From: JBBRYW01 sp038253945
GTDB lineage: Bacteria; Actinomycetota; Thermoleophilia; Gaiellales; Gaiellaceae
Assembly: GCA_038253945.1 (NCBI GenBank)
Contig: JBBSGR010000017.1
Span: forward strand, 1 to 52,413
Direction of reading: 5' to 3'
DNA length: 52,413 nt
Both the position numbers and the translations under genes were made by a program. The notes beneath the pieces were generated by a model. That model did no database searches. It was not told where the DNA came from and was given only the letters and a program-made list of their open reading frames with translations. Within the stretch, counting starts at the first letter, position 1; the number at the start of each line of letters is the position of its first letter. Positions 47,334 through 52,413 of this stretch are shown piece after piece.

Positions 47334-50144
47334 GTGACCGACGTCGTTCTCGGCCGGCGGGAAGAGCTCCGGCAAGTCGGGTTCTTTCTCGACTCAGTTG
47401 TGAATGGGCCGGCTGGCTGTGTGCTCCAGGGCGTGGCGGGAATCGGCAAGACCGCTCTCTGGCGCGAGGGAGTCGGGGCGGCGCGGGCTCGCTCGTACCG
47501 AGTACTCTGCTGCGCTCCTGCCGAGGCGGAGGAGCGGCTCTCGTTTTCCTCGCTCGCCGACCTGCTGAGCGGGATCGAGGAAGATGCCTTCGCCTCGCTG
47601 CCGGTCCCGCAGCGCACCGCCCTCGACATCGCCCTGCTGAGAGCCGAGCGGGCTGATTCTTCTGCCGAGCCGCGTGCCGTCGCCACGGCTGCCGCCTCGT
47701 TGCTCGCAACGCTCGCCTCTTCGGCTTCCGTCGTCGTTGCGGTGGACGATGTTCAGTGGGTCGATCGCCCTTCGGCCCGGGTGCTCGAGTTCGCGGCCCG
47801 TCGAGTTCAGCCGAGCCGCGTCGGCTTCCTGCTCTCGGTGCGCACCCCGACCGAGGACTCGTCGCCGCTCGGCCTCGTGCACTCGTTGCCCAGCGAGCGA
47901 CTCCGGCACGTCCCGATCGGGCCGCTGAGTGCCGGGGCATTGCATCAGCTGATCAGGGAGAGACTAGGTCAGGCGTTCGGCCGGGCGACGCTGCTCCGGA
48001 TCCATCGTGCCACCGGCGGCAACCCGTTCTTCGCGCTCGAGCTCGCGCGCGCGCTCGCCCGGGACGGGGTGCCGGCCGCGGGGGAACCGCTTCCCGTTCC
48101 CGACGACGTGCGCCAGCTGGTTGCGGAGAGGCTGCGGAAGCTGCCGCGGGCGACCCGGCAGGTCCTGCTGTTCGCCGCGACGATGCCCAATCCCACGGTC
48201 GAGAAGCTGCGCTCGGCGATGAACGGAGCGGCGAGCGCCTCGCCAGAGCGGATCCTCGCGCAGCTCGCACGGGCGGAGGCGGCGGGCGTGATCGTCGTCG
48301 AGGGCGAGGCTGTCCGCTTCAAGCACCCATTGTTCGCGTCGGCCGTCCCGGCCACGTGCTCGCTCGAGGAGAAGCGGCGCACACACCGTCGCCTCGCGGC
48401 GCTGGCGACGGACGTCGAGCTGCGCGCCCGGCACCTCGCGCTCTGCACAGACCAGCCTGCCGAGGACGTTGCGGGGACGATCGCAGATGCCGCACGGGCC
48501 GCCCGCCGCCGTGGCGCGCCGGAGACTGCCGCCGAGCTCGCCGAGCTTGCGATCACGCTGACGCCTGAGGATCAGGCCGACATGCGCGACCGGCGCCTGC
48601 TCGAGCTCGGCAGCTGCCTCGGCCAGGCGGGCGATGCGGACCGCGCTCGAGCTGTCTTGCTCGGGGTTGCCGCGGCTCCAGGCCGCCTCCGTTCTCGGGC
48701 GTTGCTCGACGTTGCCGCGCTCGACTACTGGGGCGGAAGCGCCCGCGCAGCGGTCGAGCGGTGTGAGCAGGCGCTTGCAGCGGCCATGGGGGACCCCGCC
48801 CGGGAGGCGGCCTGCCACGGCGAGCTCGCCGTCTACTGCGAGTTCGATGCTGCCCGCAGCGAACGGCACGCCCGCGCGGCCGTCCGACTGCTCACCGCAG
48901 AGGGCGACGCTGCCGACCCCGACACGCTGACCGACGCGCTTCTGGCGACGGCGCGGACAAACCTGGTGCTCGGTCGCGGCCTGCCGATGGATGTGGTCGA
49001 CCGGGCATTCGAGAGCGTGGCACTGGCGTCACACGAGCTCGGCCGATCTCGGGTCGGCACGATGCTCGGTCAATGGCTGAAGTACGTCGACGACTTCGAC
49101 GGCTCCCGCGCGCGACTGAAAAGCGCGCTGGCGGTTGCGGTCGAGGAGGGCGACGAGAGCTCGAGCCCGAACATACTCATGCACCTGGCGCAGCTCGAGT
49201 GCTGGAGCGGCGACTGGGAGCTGGCACTGCGCTACGCCGAGGAGAGCGTCGAGCTCGCGGAGCAAGGCGGGCAACGATTCGGCGGCCCCCCGGCAGTGCG
49301 CGCGCTCGTAGCTGCGCACCTCGGCGACGTGGAGCGCGCCCGCACGACCGTGAACGAGGGCTTGGCGGTCGTGGAGTCGAGCCAGATCGCCTTCCCGCTT
49401 TATATGCGCGTGCTCGGCTTTCTCGATCTCTCGGTCGGAGACGTCTCCAGCGCGGAGCGGCACCTGTCGGTCGCCCGCGAGGTTCTGGAGAGCATGGGCA
49501 TCCTCGAGCCGGGCGTGTACCGGCTCCACGCCGACCTGGTCGAGGCGCTGGCGCGCTCCGGCCAGCTGGATCGGGCCGAGGCGGTGCTGGACGAGTTCGA
49601 GCAGCGCGCCCGGGCCTGCCCCATCCCCTGGTCGCTTGCGACAGGGGCACGCTGCCGCGGGCTCCTCTTCGCGGCCCGAGGCGAGCTCGATCTGGCGGAG
49701 CGCGTGCTCGAGCAGGCGCTGCGCGAGCACGAGCGGCTGCCGATGCCCTTCGAGCGGGGGCGAACGCTGCTGGTGCTCGGCCTGCTCCAACGCCGCAGGA
49801 ACGAGCGGCGTCGGTCCCGCGAATCGCTCGAGCAGGCGCTCGCGATCTTCGAAGAGCTGGGGGCCCCGCTCTGGTCAGAGCGGACACGGCGCGAGCTGCG
49901 TCCTGTCGGCGGGCGTCCGACGGACCGCGGGACACTGACCCAGGCCGAGCAGCGCGTCGCCCAGCTGGCGGCAGGGGGACTGACGAACCGCGAGGTCGCT
50001 TCCCTGCTCTCGATCAGCCCAAAGACGGTCGAGGCGAGCCTCGCCCGCGCGTACCGGAAGCTCGACATCCACTCGCGTGCCGAGCTCGGTGCCAGGATCG
50101 CGGCCCGCGACGGCCCGGCGACGGTGAGCGGCGCCAGTCGCTAG
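47334..50144 (+). CDS. large ATP-binding LuxR-family regulator (LAL-type)
   Basis: A 936-residue regulator. It has an N-terminal AAA/STAND ATPase (LGRREELRQ; Walker A GVAGIGKT at 33-40; VVVAVDDVQWVD near 135), then a long helical TPR-like middle (about 400-850) and a C-terminal LuxR HTH at about 868-922 (LTQAEQRVAQLAAGGLTNREVASLLSISPKTVEASLARAYRKL). This is the LAL (MalT-like large ATP-binding) architecture that senses unknown ligands. GTG 47334 is selected at the start of the homologous region; the frame upstream covers the integrase relic in reverse. It could control the secreted genes downstream, but no site is visible. Confidence 0.92.
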   Translation: MTDVVLGRREELRQVGFFLDSVVNGPAGCVLQGVAGIGKTALWREGVGAARARSYRVLCCAPAEAEERLSFSSLADLLSGIEEDAFASLPVPQRTALDIALLRAERADSSAEPRAVATAAASLLATLASSASVVVAVDDVQWVDRPSARVLEFAARRVQPSRVGFLLSVRTPTEDSSPLGLVHSLPSERLRHVPIGPLSAGALHQLIRERLGQAFGRATLLRIHRATGGNPFFALELARALARDGVPAAGEPLPVPDDVRQLVAERLRKLPRATRQVLLFAATMPNPTVEKLRSAMNGAASASPERILAQLARAEAAGVIVVEGEAVRFKHPLFASAVPATCSLEEKRRTHRRLAALATDVELRARHLALCTDQPAEDVAGTIADAARAARRRGAPETAAELAELAITLTPEDQADMRDRRLLELGSCLGQAGDADRARAVLLGVAAAPGRLRSRALLDVAALDYWGGSARAAVERCEQALAAAMGDPAREAACHGELAVYCEFDAARSERHARAAVRLLTAEGDAADPDTLTDALLATARTNLVLGRGLPMDVVDRAFESVALASHELGRSRVGTMLGQWLKYVDDFDGSRARLKSALAVAVEEGDESSSPNILMHLAQLECWSGDWELALRYAEESVELAEQGGQRFGGPPAVRALVAAHLGDVERARTTVNEGLAVVESSQIAFPLYMRVLGFLDLSVGDVSSAERHLSVAREVLESMGILEPGVYRLHADLVEALARSGQLDRAEAVLDEFEQRARACPIPWSLATGARCRGLLFAARGELDLAERVLEQALREHERLPMPFERGRTLLVLGLLQRRRNERRRSRESLEQALAIFEELGAPLWSERTRRELRPVGGRPTDRGTLTQAEQRVAQLAAGGLTNREVASLLSISPKTVEASLARAYRKLDIHSRAELGARIAARDGPATVSGASR

Positions 50145-50172
50145 CTGTGCCGCGGCGTCGAGACCCGGTCCA

Positions 50173-50223
50173 AGGCCGGAGTTATCGAGGGGAACACCCG
50201 ATGCGGGCGGACAGCTCCGGCCT
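50173..50223. repeat. 9-bp inverted repeat between the LuxR regulator and the DUF4242-like gene
   Basis: AGGCCGGAG (50173-50181) and CTCCGGCCT (50215-50223) are perfect complements with a 33-nt loop. They lie between the stop at 50144 and the start at 50235. The element may be an operator for the adjacent regulator or part of a terminator; no T-tract follows. Confidence 0.5.
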
Positions 50224-50234
50224 CTAGCGTTGGC

Positions 50235-50600
50235 GTGGTGGAAGGCAAAGCGAATCGATCGGATCCGGCTGCACTCAGCTTCATGGCCGAGTGCTTCTGG
50301 CCCGGGGTGACCGAGCGAGAGGTGGAGAACGCCGGGGCGCGCAGCGGGCGAACGGCCCGGAAGGCCCGCTCGGCCGGTGACCCCGCGCGCTACCTCGGCT
50401 CGATTCTCATCCCGACGGACGAGATCGCCTTCTTCCTCTTCGAAGCCACGTCGCTCGAGGCGGCCACCGAAGTCAGCCGAGGAGCAGGGATTCCGTTCGA
50501 ACGAATCCTCGAGGTCATCCGCCGGGAATCGCCGTGGCAGAAAGCCAATCTCCTTCCCGTCGGTGAACGCCGGCGGACGAACCGAAAGGAACACAAATGA
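50235..50600 (+). CDS. DUF4242-like small protein
   Basis: A 121-residue protein. AALSFMAECFWPGVTEREVENAGAR, RYLGSILIPTDEIAFFLFEATSLEAATEVSRGAGIPFERILEVI is the alpha/beta ferredoxin-like pattern of DUF4242 and SCO4226-type proteins. There is no signal peptide. Function unknown; one relative binds nickel, but I see no proof here. GTG 50235 (or GTG 50238) starts it, and it overlaps the following secreted-protein gene by ATGA, so the two form an operon. Confidence 0.75.
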   Translation: MVEGKANRSDPAALSFMAECFWPGVTEREVENAGARSGRTARKARSAGDPARYLGSILIPTDEIAFFLFEATSLEAATEVSRGAGIPFERILEVIRRESPWQKANLLPVGERRRTNRKEHK

Positions 50601-51361
50601 CCGAAACCACGCACAGCAAACGCCTGGGGCGCCCCTTGACCCTCCTCCTCTGCGCGGGAGTCGCTGCGCTCGCCGCCGGCACGGTCGGATCACCCGCCGC
50701 GGCTGGGCCGAGCGCCACGCTCGCCTCCGCGAGCATCGCGGTTGCCGCCTCGCCGAACCCCGCCCGGCCGGGAGCCACAGTAACCCTCACCAACACCGGC
50801 TCCACCAATCCCGACGGCGCCCTGGTCTACGACTACTACCAGCCCGGCCTCGCCGCGTGCGCGACGACGGCTGCCAACGCACGATCGCTCACTCACGGCA
50901 ATGGGTTCATCACCACGCTCGAGCAAGGGCAGTCCTCCGGCTTCAGCGACCAGACTCAGTTCGTCCCGAGCGGGGGAACCACGTATCGCATCTGCGCTTA
51001 CCTCTACTCCGGGGGAGACGACAGCGTCGCGCCCGACGCAATGGCCAGCACCGTCCTGACCGTCCCCACCCGGCCGGCGGCAACCACGGGCGCGGCCTCC
51101 GTGCGCGCGCGCACCGCCAACGTGCACGCTCGAGTCAACCCGAACAGCGCGGCCACGACGTACTACTTCCAATACGGCCACACGCCGAGCTATGGATCGC
51201 GGACAGCAAGCCAAGCCGCAGGCGCGGGCTTCTCCTCCACCTCGCTGTCGGTCGCCCTGCTCAACCTCAAGCGGCACAGCACCTACCACTACCGAGTCGT
51301 CGCCACCAATCGATACGGCACCACCGCAGGGCACGACCGCACGCTGCGGACGGGGCGCTAG
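50597..51361 (+). CDS. secreted protein with fibronectin-like repeat
   Basis: A 254-residue exported protein. A signal peptide (RPLTLLLCAGVAALAAGTVGSPAAA, cleavage near 35) is followed by a beta domain (VAASPNPARPGATVTLTNTGS ... CAYLYSGGDDSVAPDA). Then comes the domain ASVRARTANVHARVNPNSAATTYYFQYGHTPSYGSRT ... TYHYRVVATNRYGTTAGHD, a fibronectin-III-like repeat very common in Thermoleophilia. No enzyme motif. It is likely a cell-surface or extracellular structural or binding protein. It has its own ribosome site (AAAGGA) inside the previous gene's end. Confidence 0.8.
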   Translation: MTETTHSKRLGRPLTLLLCAGVAALAAGTVGSPAAAGPSATLASASIAVAASPNPARPGATVTLTNTGSTNPDGALVYDYYQPGLAACATTAANARSLTHGNGFITTLEQGQSSGFSDQTQFVPSGGTTYRICAYLYSGGDDSVAPDAMASTVLTVPTRPAATTGAASVRARTANVHARVNPNSAATTYYFQYGHTPSYGSRTASQAAGAGFSSTSLSVALLNLKRHSTYHYRVVATNRYGTTAGHDRTLRTGR

Positions 51362-51404
51362 CCCGCGCGCGCAGAGACGTCGCCCCACCAGCCGAAGCGC
51401 GTCC

Positions 51405-52196
51405 CTAGCGAACGCCGCGGCTGACGACGACGGCGACGCGCGAGCCGATCGAGAGCTTCGTGCCCGGCCGAGGTTGCTGCGAGATGATGAAGCCGGCCCG
51501 CATCCGCTTCGAGCGCGCACGCTTGACGGTGCCGAGCGCGCAGTTGGCACCCGTCATCGCGCGCTTTGCCTGTCCTAGGGGCCGACCGACCACCTTCGGC
51601 ACGACGCAGACGGGCGGTGTCGTGAAGGGGCCCGGGAAGAAGACGGGAGTATCGAGCTGGTCGTACGCGGTCGCGCCTGCCAGCCGAACGGTCACCTGCG
51701 CACAGCGAAGGTCCATCCCGGCGAGATCGGGCCGCGCCAGTGAGATCTGTATCTCCCGCCGGTCCCCGCTCACGCTCTTCTTCCCCAGCACCGGGGTCTT
51801 GAGACGGGGCGAGGACGCCGCGACACTGGTCCGGTTGGGGTCGATGTCCGTCAGAAACGTCACCCCGTTCGGACGGGAAGATGCACACGCGCCTCCTCCC
51901 TGGGGGCCGAAGTCGATGCTCAAGATGACCAGCTCGGTGGCGTCCGAGGCTGCGACGGATGGTCCGTACAGCCGAACAATGACGAGGAACTTCCCGGTCC
52001 TGTCGTCGTAGCTCGCGCTCACCCGCTCCATGTCGCGGCCGGCCGGCAACGAAGACTCGCGCGGGTCGCTGACCGAGCCGGCGCGCACCTTCGCCCCGGC
52101 CGTTCCGGCGACGAGCGCCGCGACCGCAAGAGCTGTCAGCACCACCAGACCGGCTCGTCCCCCGGCAGCATGTCGTCGATCCGTCTTCACGCTCAT
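51405..52196 (-). CDS. secreted protein with C-terminal PASTA-like domain
   Basis: A 263-residue exported protein. A signal sequence (GRAGLVVLTALAVAALVAGTAGAKV) precedes an alpha/beta region of unknown family (ASYDDRTGKFLVIVRLYG ... VRLAGATAYDQ). The end, VCVVPKVVGRPLGQAKRAMTGANCALGTVKRARSKRMRAGFIISQQPRPGTKLSIGSRVAVVVSRG, is a PASTA-like beta-lactam/peptidoglycan-binding domain. It is convergent with the fibronectin-like gene. ATG 52196 is the first start and fits the signal peptide. It could bind cell-wall stem peptides. The last 217 bp of the window carry nothing I can identify. Confidence 0.85.
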   Translation of the reverse strand: MSVKTDRRHAAGGRAGLVVLTALAVAALVAGTAGAKVRAGSVSDPRESSLPAGRDMERVSASYDDRTGKFLVIVRLYGPSVAASDATELVILSIDFGPQGGGACASSRPNGVTFLTDIDPNRTSVAASSPRLKTPVLGKKSVSGDRREIQISLARPDLAGMDLRCAQVTVRLAGATAYDQLDTPVFFPGPFTTPPVCVVPKVVGRPLGQAKRAMTGANCALGTVKRARSKRMRAGFIISQQPRPGTKLSIGSRVAVVVSRGVR

Positions 52197-52413
52197 ACTC
52201 TGCCCTTACCACGGTAGCCGACCCGCCGGCGGCCTCGGAGCCGCCGGCAGCAGCGAGCTCAAGGATAGCTCCGGCCCCCCTCTCGCATCGCGTTGGGGTA
52301 ACGGCCGGTCGGGTGCGTAGGCTCCAGTCCGCGATGGAGGTCGGACGGGATGCCGAGGACGAGCGCGGCGAAGGCGACGTGCCCGCGGCCTGAGCACACG
52401 GGCTCGCGGGTGC

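Noticed and set aside
1..52413. CRISPR arrays, rRNA genes and insertion sequences
   Set aside because: No regularly spaced repeats, no rRNA signatures and no transposase with terminal inverted repeats were seen.

Overview
The window looks like a chromosomal contig from a high-GC actinobacterium, most likely of the Thermoleophilia (Solirubrobacterales/Gaiellales-like). The grounds are frequent GTG starts, 4-bp ATGA/GTGA gene overlaps, F420-type LLM and PPOX oxidoreductases, a LuxR/cyclase-ATPase regulator style, and a secreted protein with the 'VNPNSAATTYYFQYG' repeat typical of that class. No rRNA is present, so the placement is inference.

Layout. 1-9.0 kb: a cyclase/ATPase/TPR regulator, a GFA protein, a divergent argininosuccinate-lyase-like gene, a frameshifted winged-helix protein, two tandem DUF899 genes (the second frameshifted), an ArsR-SRPBCC pair with a perfect operator over its start codon, and a truncated PPOX gene. 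9.1-17.7 kb: a defence block on the minus strand. It is a type I restriction operon hsdR-hsdS-[antitoxin-PIN toxin]-hsdM with the toxin-antitoxin pair inside it, followed by a small winged-helix gene and a HEPN-like gene, with large palindromes and an XRE regulator upstream. 18.0-20.7 kb: a metal or organomercurial-type operon, CmtR-like arsR - thioredoxin-fold protein - CcdA/DsbD-like membrane protein - a selenoprotein read through an in-frame TGA (SPT-U-SVC). It is divergent from a MerB-like lyase cut off at its C-terminus. 20.66-22.86 kb: a small cargo island bounded by a tRNA-Thr 3'-end duplication. It holds five tightly packed unknown genes: three mini HTH proteins, a winged-helix protein and a putative effector. 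22.8-36.4 kb: housekeeping genes comprising tRNA-Thr, queA, SDR, a two-component system, an exopolysaccharide glycosyltransferase cluster, secG, a mutA-like mutase, a MoaD-MoaE fusion, an M50 protease and a LOG-like protein, with an aminopeptidase relic. 36.3-47.3 kb: selA-selB, nitrilase, HhH-GPD glycosylase, LLM oxidoreductase, PPOX, proA-proB, tRNA-Sec (UCA) and an integrase relic. 47.3-52.4 kb: a large LuxR ATPase regulator and secreted proteins, one with a PASTA-like region.

How it fits together. selA, selB and tRNA-Sec provide most of the selenocysteine insertion machinery (selD is not seen here), and the selenoprotein at 18.0-18.6 kb is an obvious client about 20 kb away. Its neighbours (thiol-type metal sensor, membrane electron carrier, thioredoxin fold, MerB-like lyase) suggest a thiol/selenol-based metal or organometal detoxification module. 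The two most interesting units are this split selenoprotein operon and the five-gene tRNA-Thr island. Several genes carry single indels (about 5.90, 7.75, 36.74 and 46.48 kb). These may be real decay or assembly errors.
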